In this document: one piece after another, positions 1 through 5,147 of the stretch
How positions within the stretch are numbered: the first letter of the stretch is position 1
Layout of the letters: each line of letters starts with the position of its first letter
Origin: an uncultured Clostridia bacterium
GTDB taxonomy: Bacteria > Bacillota > Clostridia > Oscillospirales > Acutalibacteraceae
Direction: 5' to 3'
DNA: 5,147 bases
Assembly: GCA_947165115.1 (NCBI GenBank)
Contig: CAMUZD010000151.1
Location: forward strand, 1 to 5,147
Translations under genes and position numbers: made by a program
The notes under the pieces: generated by a model
What the model was told of the DNA's origin: nothing
Database searches by the model: none
What the model saw: the letters and a program-made list of their open reading frames with translations, nothing else

Positions 1-2
1 AT

Positions 3-3000
3 TCCTGGGTGCTCCCGCTGGTGCTTCTGACCGCGCTCGGCTACGCGGTTATCTACAATCTCGGCACTAATATCTTTATGCCGAACGGCATTTCATATAT
101 CACGCAGAGCGTCGCGGCGATTCTTCAGCTCGGCGTCACGATGGATTATTCGGTATTCCTGATGGACCGCTTCAATGAGGAGCAGAAGAATACGCAGGAT
201 AAGACCGAGGCGATGGCGCGCGCCGTTTCCTCAACCTTTATGTCGCTGACCGGCTCGTCGCTGACAACGATTTTCGGCTTCCTCGCGCTCTGCTTCATGA
301 GCCTGACTCTCGGCTTCGATATCGGTATAGTCATGGCGAAGGGCGTGGTTTTCGGCGTAATTACGGTTGTCGTAGTTCTTCCCGCGTTCCTGCTTCTGTT
401 CTATAAACCGATTTACAGATTCAGGCATAAGAGAATTATTCCCTCGTTCAGGCACATCAATAAATTCGTGATAAAGCACAGAAAGCTTCTGGCGGTTATA
501 TTCATTGCGCTGATAGTTCCCTCATATATCGCAAAGAGCGCGGTTCCGCTCGATTATGTGATTTCAAACGCCCTGCCCGAGCAGCTCGATTCCGTTCAGG
601 CGCTGAATAAGCTCAAGGGCGATTTCAATATGGCGACCACTCATTTCGTGATTATCGATGACAGTGTGCCGTCGGGCAGAGTCTCCGAGATGATAGACGA
701 ATTTGAGGCGGTTGACGGCGTTTCGGGAATAATATCGCTCAATTCCTTCGTCGGCCCTGCGATAAGCGAAGATATGCTGCCCGACTCGATTAAGGAAATC
801 TGCTTCAAAAACGGCAAGCAGCTGATGATGGTGAATTCCGTCTATACCCCCTCGTCCGATGAGGAAAACGAGCAGGTCGATATACTCATGGGGATAATGA
901 AAAAATATGACCCCGACGGATATCTGACCGGCGAGGGCGCTATGTCGAAGGATCTGATTACCGTCACCGACAAGGATTTCAGGGTGACAAGCATTATCTC
1001 GATAGCCGCGATTTTCATTCTGATAGCGATAATATTCAAATCAATATCCGTCCCCGTGCTGCTTGTTGCGGGAATCGAGCTCGCGATTTTCATAAATCTC
1101 GCCCTCTCGCTCGTGACGGGAGCAAACGTATCGTTCATCGCTCCCACGATAATCAGCTGCGTTCAGCTCGGAGCGACGGTTGACTACGCGATACTGATGA
1201 CAACCCGCTTCCGCGAGGAGCTCAGGAACGGTCATAATAAGCTCGAGGCGATGCAGATAGCCGCCGAGGCATCGGATAAATCGATATTCCAGTCCGCGCT
1301 CGTCTTCTTCTGCGCGACCTTCGGCGTTTACTGCGTATGCAATATCGAGATAGTCAAATCAATCTGCTCAATGCTCGCGAGGGGAGCGCTCGTGAGCGGG
1401 CTTGTGATAATAGTCTTCCTGCCCGCGCTGCTGACCTGCTTTGAAAAGCTGATAAGCAAAACATCGCACGGCTGGAATACGGCCGGAGCGGAAAAAGAAG
1501 ACGGTAAGAAAGGGGAGAAAAAACAAATGAAAGCTTCACCTGTTATAAAGAAGACGCTCGCGCTCGGCACTGCGCTCGCGATGCTGCTCTCGATGACGGC
1601 CTGCGGCGCGAAAAAGGATGAGGAGGAAACTCCGGCTGAGAATACGCAGGTAATCGCGGAGCAGCCGTCATATACCGCAAAGCCCGGCTCGGTTTCAAAG
1701 GCGGAGACGGTATATATCAATATAGACAACAGCGGCGCGGTTGAGAATATAAGCGTCACCGACTGGCTTCATACCGACAAGGGCGAGGTCTGCGTTTCGG
1801 ATACAAGCGACCTTGAAAATATTGAAAATATAAAAGGCGACACACTGCCCGTGACGGATAAGGACGGCATCAAATGGAACATGACCGAGACCGATCTCTA
1901 TTACAGCGGCGAAACCGATAAGAAGCCGCCCGTCTCCATCGAGATAAACTATACTCTCGACGGCAAAAAAATCGCCCCCGAAAAACTCGCGGGCAAAAGC
2001 GGCAAGGTCAAAATAGATGTCAATATGAAAAACAACCTGAGCAAGAAGTATAAAATCGGCGGCAAAGAGTATAAGATTTATCTGCCCGTGCTCGTTGTCG
2101 GCGGATTCATTATGCCCGAAGCGGAGTTTTCGGGAGTTCAGGTCAAAAACGGCAGAGCCATCGGCGACGGCACAAAGGAAATCGCCGTTATGTTCGGCGT
2201 CCCCGGCCTTACCGAGAGCCTTGGGCTCAGAGAAGCGGGGCTTGATGAAATAACCGGCATTGAGCTCGGCTCGACCGCCAGCGTCACGGCGGACGCGAAG
2301 AATTTCGCCCTCGGCAATATGTATTTCGCCGCCGTTCCGATAAGCTCGCTCAATCTTGAGCTTGACGCGGGCAGCTCGGTCGATGACCTCAAATCCGTGC
2401 TTTCGGTTCTCGGCGAAGTGCAGAATACGATAGGCAATATGGATATTGACAAACTCGTGAATCTGCTGACTTCCGGCAAGGGAACAGAATCCCTGCTCGG
2501 CATAATGGGCGACGCCGTGGAGCTCTATAACAGCAACAAGGCGCTGATAAACGTGCTCGCGAAATACGCCTCGCCCGAGAATAACGAGCAGCTGAAAAAA
2601 CTGCTTGAATTCATGACCGATTCAAATACAGCGAAGGCAATCGGCCTGCTCTCCGATTCAAGCGTTGCGAAATTCTTCGCAGGGCTGTCGGATCTCGGCG
2701 GAGCAATCCCTCTGGCAGATTCGTTCTTCAAGGATTTACAGGATCCCGAGGTGAAAAAGGCGATTGACAATCTGCCCGCAACCCTCGAAAAAATCGGCGA
2801 ACTGCAGAAGGCGCTCGAGGATAACAGCGACACGATAGACTATCTTATGTCGCTGTTCAACGAGGATACGGTCAGCGCGGTTTCAAAGATAGTTTCAATG
2901 CTCGATGAAGCCGATATGGCAAAGCTTCAGGAGAAATACGGCTCACTGACGGCGAGCGCAGGCGAAATTGCCGAGAGAATCGAAAAATGGATAAGCTTCG

Positions 3001-3167
3001 GCAAATCCTATAAGATTTTCACCTCAGCCCCCGAAGATATGACGACCTCCGTCTTCTTCGTCTATATGACACCCTCCATTGAGAAAAAGCAGGCGCAGAA
3101 CACTCAGACAGCCACCCAGCCCTCCGGCGAATCCCCCCTGGATGAATTTATAAAGAAATTCAAGTAA
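3..3167 (+). CDS. MMPL/RND-family transporter (5' partial), in-frame with a downstream lipoprotein
   Basis: The frame is open to the left window edge, so the true start is missing and the GTG at 9 is only an internal Val codon. Residue numbers here count from that GTG. Residues 1-480 are the end of an MMPL (RND superfamily) exporter, a proton-driven membrane pump for lipids, drugs or other hydrophobic molecules; the substrate cannot be read from the sequence. Visible are about TM3 to TM12, with an extracytoplasmic loop at about 177-324 between TM7 and TM8. The two pseudo-repeats align: LGVTMDY..RF (Asp46-Tyr47) and LGATVDY..RF (Asp392-Tyr393), which match the paired Asp-Tyr proton relay of MMPL proteins. 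TM1, the first outer loop and TM2 (roughly 200 residues) lie upstream. After TM12 (about 456-478) comes a Lys/Glu-rich linker (480-506), then without a stop a lipoprotein-like unit (507-1052). The frame ends in tandem TAA TAA. The family call is firm; that the full length is one protein is uncertain. Confidence 0.85.
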   Translation, partial: SWVLPLVLLTALGYAVIYNLGTNIFMPNGISYITQSVAAILQLGVTMDYSVFLMDRFNEEQKNTQDKTEAMARAVSSTFMSLTGSSLTTIFGFLALCFMSLTLGFDIGIVMAKGVVFGVITVVVVLPAFLLLFYKPIYRFRHKRIIPSFRHINKFVIKHRKLLAVIFIALIVPSYIAKSAVPLDYVISNALPEQLDSVQALNKLKGDFNMATTHFVIIDDSVPSGRVSEMIDEFEAVDGVSGIISLNSFVGPAISEDMLPDSIKEICFKNGKQLMMVNSVYTPSSDEENEQVDILMGIMKKYDPDGYLTGEGAMSKDLITVTDKDFRVTSIISIAAIFILIAIIFKSISVPVLLVAGIELAIFINLALSLVTGANVSFIAPTIISCVQLGATVDYAILMTTRFREELRNGHNKLEAMQIAAEASDKSIFQSALVFFCATFGVYCVCNIEIVKSICSMLARGALVSGLVIIVFLPALLTCFEKLISKTSHGWNTAGAEKEDGKKGEKKQMKASPVIKKTLALGTALAMLLSMTACGAKKDEEETPAENTQVIAEQPSYTAKPGSVSKAETVYINIDNSGAVENISVTDWLHTDKGEVCVSDTSDLENIENIKGDTLPVTDKDGIKWNMTETDLYYSGETDKKPPVSIEINYTLDGKKIAPEKLAGKSGKVKIDVNMKNNLSKKYKIGGKEYKIYLPVLVVGGFIMPEAEFSGVQVKNGRAIGDGTKEIAVMFGVPGLTESLGLREAGLDEITGIELGSTASVTADAKNFALGNMYFAAVPISSLNLELDAGSSVDDLKSVLSVLGEVQNTIGNMDIDKLVNLLTSGKGTESLLGIMGDAVELYNSNKALINVLAKYASPENNEQLKKLLEFMTDSNTAKAIGLLSDSSVAKFFAGLSDLGGAIPLADSFFKDLQDPEVKKAIDNLPATLEKIGELQKALEDNSDTIDYLMSLFNEDTVSAVSKIVSMLDEADMAKLQEKYGSLTASAGEIAERIEKWISFGKSYKIFTSAPEDMTTSVFFVYMTPSIEKKQAQNTQTATQPSGESPLDEFIKKFK
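1511..1517 (+). promoter_or_regulatory. Internal Shine-Dalgarno site before the lipoprotein start
   Basis: AGGGGAG lies nine bases before the ATG at 1527, followed by an A-rich spacer (AAAAAACAA). This is good Firmicutes initiation context in the middle of a long frame, immediately before a signal peptide. It supports independent translation of the lipoprotein unit. Confidence 0.6.
1527..3167 (+). CDS. Putative lipoprotein partner of the MMPL transporter (internal in-frame start)
   Basis: Alternative or additional product of the same frame, 546 residues. It starts at an ATG nine bases after AGGGGAG. The N-terminus is a textbook lipoprotein signal: MKASPVIKK, a hydrophobic stretch, then the lipobox MTAC with Cys26 as the acylation site, followed by a charged linker (KKDEEE). 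Residues about 61-280 look like a beta-rich extracellular domain, with ETVYINID, TDWLHTD, a YTLDGK strand and LAGKSGKVKI. Residues about 285-490 are Leu/Ala/Lys/Asp-rich and probably helical. The end has a conserved-looking YKIFTSAPEDM..VFFVYM segment and a Gln/Thr/Pro tail. From memory, proteins with the YVN-D...SDWLH and LAGKSGK motifs often sit directly after MMPL transporters in Clostridia. I infer an outer-face accessory for the pump, but the biochemical role is unknown. What is unusual is that no stop codon separates it from the transporter. Confidence 0.6.
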   Translation: MKASPVIKKTLALGTALAMLLSMTACGAKKDEEETPAENTQVIAEQPSYTAKPGSVSKAETVYINIDNSGAVENISVTDWLHTDKGEVCVSDTSDLENIENIKGDTLPVTDKDGIKWNMTETDLYYSGETDKKPPVSIEINYTLDGKKIAPEKLAGKSGKVKIDVNMKNNLSKKYKIGGKEYKIYLPVLVVGGFIMPEAEFSGVQVKNGRAIGDGTKEIAVMFGVPGLTESLGLREAGLDEITGIELGSTASVTADAKNFALGNMYFAAVPISSLNLELDAGSSVDDLKSVLSVLGEVQNTIGNMDIDKLVNLLTSGKGTESLLGIMGDAVELYNSNKALINVLAKYASPENNEQLKKLLEFMTDSNTAKAIGLLSDSSVAKFFAGLSDLGGAIPLADSFFKDLQDPEVKKAIDNLPATLEKIGELQKALEDNSDTIDYLMSLFNEDTVSAVSKIVSMLDEADMAKLQEKYGSLTASAGEIAERIEKWISFGKSYKIFTSAPEDMTTSVFFVYMTPSIEKKQAQNTQTATQPSGESPLDEFIKKFK

Positions 3168-3192
3168 TAATATTCAATATTTTCATGAGATT

Positions 3193-3226
3193 CGGCGTGA
3201 TTTCGGTCACGCCGGTATTTCTTTGT
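3193..3226 (+). terminator. Rho-independent terminator after the transporter/lipoprotein frame
   Basis: CGGCGTGA (3193-3200) pairs perfectly with TCACGCCG (3207-3214) around the loop TTTCGG, which contains a UUCG-like turn. A T-rich stretch, TATTTCTTTGT, follows. It sits 26 bases after the stop codon, so the operon probably ends here. Confidence 0.8.
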
Positions 3227-3298
3227 CTTGGGCATGCCTTATCAGAGCGTTTATGGGAATAAAACCGACAAAAATTTAAGATTTCCCAATATACGGTA

Positions 3299-3326
3299 TT
3301 GAATTATTATAATACTATGATAAAAT
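3299..3326 (+). promoter_or_regulatory. Candidate sigma-A promoter for the leader and the secreted-protein gene
   Basis: TTGAAT (3299-3304), a 16-base spacer and TAAAAT (3321-3326) in a very AT-rich stretch. This would start transcription near 3333, just before the first arm of the leader structure. A perfect TATAAT at 3308-3313 is an alternative -10, but it has no good -35 at the right distance. The choice is by eye only. Confidence 0.4.
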
Positions 3327-3332
3327 AATACA

Positions 3333-3480
3333 TATTGTGTAAGGGTTGATAAAAGTATGCTTGACTGTATCAATAAAACTACAGCTGATAAATGCGGGCA
3401 GATTTTCATCTGCTCCTGGTTTTGTGCCCTTAATTTATGAATCTTTTGCCATATGGTTTTATTCCATATGGCTTTTTTAT
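3333..3480 (+). ncRNA. Structured leader RNA or small RNA ending in an intrinsic terminator
   Basis: Several perfect complementarities nest here. TAAGGG (3340-3345) pairs with CCCTTA (3427-3432) as a closing stem. TTGATA (3346-3351) pairs with TATCAA (3368-3373), with an inner AGT/ACT (3354-3356/3364-3366) and a 7-base loop. GCAGAT (3398-3403) pairs with ATCTGC (3408-3413), extendable to 8 bp including one G-U. Together they could form a closed three-way junction, followed after 15 bases by the terminator at 3448-3478. The layout is that of a transcriptional riboswitch or attenuator, or of a small RNA of about 145 bases. I do not recognise the consensus of any riboswitch class I know. The segment is not convincingly protein coding. 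Confidence 0.4.
3448..3478 (+). terminator. Intrinsic terminator upstream of the secreted-protein gene
   Basis: GCCATATGG (3448-3456) and CCATATGGC (3464-3472) form a perfect 9-bp stem with the loop TTTTATT, followed directly by six T (3473-3478). It lies about 50 bases before the start codon at 3528 and downstream of any promoter I can find, so it would stop transcripts before the gene unless it is read through or prevented from forming. Confidence 0.75.
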
Positions 3481-3516
3481 TGACTTGTTTTTCATTAAAA
3501 TTCAAATAAATCAGAT

Positions 3517-3522
3517 GGAGGT
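3517..3522 (+). promoter_or_regulatory. Shine-Dalgarno site of the secreted-protein gene
   Basis: GGAGGT lies with a six-base gap (counted from GGAGG) before the ATG at 3528. It fixes the start, which is immediately followed by a signal peptide. The site and the bases just upstream (3512-3521) are complementary to the leader hairpin segment 3403-3412, so they could be masked. Confidence 0.8.
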
Positions 3523-3527
3523 AATTT

Positions 3528-4952
3528 ATGAAAAAAATCATTTCGATCGCTCTTTGTGTCGCGCTTCTTGCGGGCACACTGGCGGTGGGGCTTGGCAGCT
3601 TCCCGCTCGGTCTGAAAGCGGCGGCGGATGAGTATTCGGACGCTTACAAATCAATCGTCGAAAACACGCCCGTGCCCGCCGAGTTCACGGCAAAGGATGA
3701 TCCCTACGGCTACGGTGTTAATGTTCCGTTCACTCTCAACACCAAAGAAGAGCTTTTGCACATTAAGACTTTCGGCAGCAGTGCCAGCTTTACATCCTAT
3801 GACAATCTGACCGCCAAGAACTCAACAACTTATCCTGAGTCGGGAGCGACAGCAACATCGGTCGGAAACATTTCCAACAAGCTCAGCCACATTCAAACTG
3901 TTGCTTTTGACGCAAACGGAAACGGCAAAAAGGACCATGTCGCGGTAATCGGCGTAAACATGCAAAAAAATGTTGAGGGCGGCAGTAATGATTACGGCGC
4001 GATTTATATGTATGTTTTCGACAAGAGCGGCAGGCAGAGTAATGTTCTGAAGCTCGGCAACGCCCGCTGGCTAGGCAGTAATTATATCTTGAATAACGAC
4101 AACATGTATGACTTCAATGCGATGAACTTCTTCGGAGTCACAGCCGGCGACTATAACGGCGACGATCATGAAAACTGCGATTCCGAATATGTTTCGGATG
4201 TAACTCCCTCGGTTGCCCATAATTTCACCTCAAAAGTCATAAAGAATACCTGCTGCTCAGAGGGCTACACAATCAAATACTGCGCGGACTGCGGATTCTC
4301 CGTAATCGAAGATGAAACAGATGCGAAGGGCCACAAGTTCGAAGTTACAAACGTATTTGCTCCCACCTGTTCCACCACAGGCTACAGCATTTACACCTGC
4401 TCCGAGTGCGGCGTAAACTACATTGACGATATAACAGAAACAACTGCTCACACACCCGGCGAATGGGTATGCGAAGATCCCGCAACAGGCAGATATGTTA
4501 AGAGATGTGAAAACTGCTATAAGCTTCTTGACACCAAGACTGTTTCAATCGTCGGCAGTAATGGTGACGGTGAAGGTGAAGGTTCCGAAGGTTCAGGCGG
4601 TTCAAACAGTCTGAATCCGAACATTGACGAAAACGGCGTTCTCAATATCGGCTATCAGGAGACTGAAAAGGTCACACTCAAAGCAGACGGTATAGATACA
4701 AGCACAGTTGTTTACACCTCGTCCGATCCGAAGGTTGCGACAGTTGACGAGGACGGCAACATCACTGCAGTAGGCCCCGGCGACGCTGTTATCACGGCAA
4801 GTATCCCCGGCACAGCAATCACAACCAGTGTTCCGGTAAATGTCAAACTTACCTGGTGGCAGAAGATTCACTATATTCTGAATACATCCGCTTTATTCAG
4901 AATAATCTTTGTAATCTTCAAGATTCCCGCGTTTGACGGTCTGCCGCTATAA
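3528..4952 (+). CDS. Secreted multidomain surface protein: FG-GAP-like loops, His/Cys repeats, Big_2 domain
   Basis: 474 residues, no known specific function. Residues 1-33 are a Sec signal peptide (MKK, hydrophobic core, AAA before Asp34). Residues 34-215 hold an unrecognised domain with Asp/Asn loops like Ca-binding FG-GAP/VCBS units: DANGNGKKD at 128-136 and GDYNGDD at 207-213. Three tandem units of about 38 residues follow, each with one His and three Cys in the pattern H..C..CxxC: H231/C242/C252/C255, H269/C281/C291/C294 and H308/C315/C327/C330. These could bind metal or form disulfides, and similar repeats are common in Clostridia surface proteins. A Gly/Glu/Ser linker (about 343-360) leads to a Big_2 Ig-like domain, with YTSSDPKVATVDEDG and ITAVGPGDAVITA at 396-424. 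The C-terminal tail (443-474) starts with WWQK and has an aromatic hydrophobic run but no LPxTG motif. It is probably surface-held or released. The second Asp loop stops mid-motif, so this may be a fusion or a deletion product. Confidence 0.85.
   Translation: MKKIISIALCVALLAGTLAVGLGSFPLGLKAAADEYSDAYKSIVENTPVPAEFTAKDDPYGYGVNVPFTLNTKEELLHIKTFGSSASFTSYDNLTAKNSTTYPESGATATSVGNISNKLSHIQTVAFDANGNGKKDHVAVIGVNMQKNVEGGSNDYGAIYMYVFDKSGRQSNVLKLGNARWLGSNYILNNDNMYDFNAMNFFGVTAGDYNGDDHENCDSEYVSDVTPSVAHNFTSKVIKNTCCSEGYTIKYCADCGFSVIEDETDAKGHKFEVTNVFAPTCSTTGYSIYTCSECGVNYIDDITETTAHTPGEWVCEDPATGRYVKRCENCYKLLDTKTVSIVGSNGDGEGEGSEGSGGSNSLNPNIDENGVLNIGYQETEKVTLKADGIDTSTVVYTSSDPKVATVDEDGNITAVGPGDAVITASIPGTAITTSVPVNVKLTWWQKIHYILNTSALFRIIFVIFKIPAFDGLPL
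4251..4517 (+). repeat. Coding for His/Cys repeats in the secreted protein
   Basis: Covers the Cys positions (residues 242-330) of three diverged protein-level repeats spaced 38-39 residues apart, measured by His231, His269 and His308. Units 1 and 2 share C...GY.I..C..CG. Unit 3 is degenerate (RCENCYK) and has a different C-to-C spacing. At the DNA level the copies are not obviously identical, so the duplication is old or selected for diversity. Confidence 0.65.
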
Positions 4953-4970
4953 GGAAACAGCAATAAAGTA

Positions 4971-5016
4971 ATAAAATCCCTGCATACTGAAAAGTATGCA
5001 GGGATTTATAATTAAC
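4971..5016. terminator. Bidirectional terminator between convergent genes
   Basis: AAATCCCTGCATACT (4974-4988) and AGTATGCAGGGATTT (4993-5007) form a perfect 15-bp stem with a GAAA loop. It starts 22 bases after the plus-strand stop and lies 39 bases from the minus-strand stop. Read on the minus strand it is followed by ATTTTATTACTTTATT, a good U-tract. On the plus strand the tract (ATTTATAATT) is weaker but present. It would serve both genes. Confidence 0.8.
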
Positions 5017-5045
5017 AGACATTACCTCTGCGGTTTGGTGTTGGT

Positions 5046-5147
5046 TTACGGTCTTATTGTGACTTCAGGGAGGAGGCCGAAGAGGCCTCTGAAGAATGCG
5101 ATGATTTTATCGAAGAAGCCGGTCTTGACCTCGGCTTTGCAAGGTTT
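5046..5147 (-). CDS. C-terminal end of a convergent gene, probably a secreted or surface protein (partial)
   Basis: Minus-strand frame open from the window edge to TAA (plus-strand TTA at 5046-5048); only the last 33 codons are present. The readable tail contains VKTGFFDKIIAFFRGLFG followed by LLPEVTIRP. It is an aromatic/basic amphipathic helix with a short end. From memory, such GFFDKII..FFR..FG tails end many secreted proteins of Oscillospiraceae. The gene lies convergent to the secreted-protein gene and shares its terminator hairpin. It is too short for the ORF cut-off of most callers. The reading is supported by the sensible amphipathic pattern and the well-placed U-rich terminator after its stop; the body of the protein and its function are out of view. 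Confidence 0.6.
   Translation of the reverse strand, partial: KPCKAEVKTGFFDKIIAFFRGLFGLLPEVTIRP

Noticed and set aside
1518..1524. AAAAAAC, a classic -1 slippery heptamer, at the transporter/lipoprotein junction
   Set aside because: In the actual frame the codons are AAA AAA CAA, so the phase A AAA AAC does not fit, and no frameshift is needed because both units share one frame.
1328..1759. Minus-strand 143-codon open frame
   Set aside because: Ser/Ala/Phe-rich antisense shadow of the GC-rich transporter and lipoprotein codons; no start context or family likeness.
3227..3298. GGGAA...TTCCC inverted repeat near 3255-3287
   Set aside because: Only five base pairs around a loop of over 20 bases; no support as a terminator or operator.
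3251..3577. Minus-strand open frame of 108 codons across the intergenic region
   Set aside because: It runs antisense through the terminator hairpin and into the signal peptide codons of the plus-strand gene; its composition is just AT-rich translation and it has no plausible domain.
3437..3631. Plus-strand 64-codon open frame overlapping the start of the secreted-protein gene
   Set aside because: It covers the terminator stem and then reads the signal peptide region out of frame; no recognisable RBS and no sensible protein.
3909..3935. Dockerin type I domain
   Set aside because: Only one clear Asp/Asn Ca-binding-like loop is complete, and the duplicated dockerin helices are absent; FG-GAP/VCBS-like is the better fit.
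5081..5090. AGAGGCCTCT palindrome
   Set aside because: A perfect 10-base palindrome, but it lies within codons of the minus-strand tail (Arg-Gly-Leu) and has no U-tract or partner sites.
1..5147. CRISPR array, tRNA, rRNA, insertion sequence or phage genes
   Set aside because: No regular direct repeats, no tRNA- or rRNA-like sequence, and no transposase or terminal inverted repeats were seen.

Overview
The window looks like chromosomal DNA from a gut-type Gram-positive Clostridia member, most likely Oscillospiraceae/Ruminococcaceae. This rests on the moderate GC content, strong Shine-Dalgarno sites, TAA stops, MMPL-type exporters, lipoprotein and Sec signal peptides, a bacterial Ig-like (Big_2) domain, Cys-rich surface repeats and C-terminal aromatic/basic tails. 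The assignment is inference from protein style, not from a marker gene.

Bases 1-3167 (+) form one uninterrupted reading frame that enters from outside the window. It holds two units that look like separate genes. The first is the C-terminal ~500 residues of an MMPL/RND-superfamily transporter, from about TM3 to TM12, with both Asp-Tyr proton-relay pairs. The second is a 546-residue unit with its own lipoprotein signal peptide and its own ribosome binding site, which begins in frame at 1527. Either a stop codon has been lost and a transporter-lipoprotein fusion is made, or both a fusion and a free lipoprotein are made. The topology works either way.

Bases 3168-3527 are a 360-base intergenic region. 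It holds a terminator for the transporter operon (3193-3226), an AT-rich promoter zone (about 3299-3326), a structured leader (about 3333-3447) and a second, very clean terminator (3448-3478) that lies before the next start codon. This arrangement suggests either an attenuated/riboregulated leader or a free-standing small RNA.

Bases 3528-4952 (+) encode a 474-residue secreted protein. In order it has a signal peptide, a domain with Ca-binding/FG-GAP-like Asp-Asn loops, three His/Cys (H..C..CxxC) repeats of about 38 residues, a Gly/Glu/Ser linker, a Big_2 domain and a WW-plus-hydrophobic C-terminal tail. The second FG-GAP-like loop breaks off mid-motif just before the Cys repeats, so the protein may be a chimera.

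A 15-bp perfect hairpin (4974-5007) separates this gene from a convergent minus-strand gene. Only the last 33 codons of that gene (5046-5147) are in the window. Its end is also an aromatic/basic amphipathic tail, which suggests a second surface or secreted protein.
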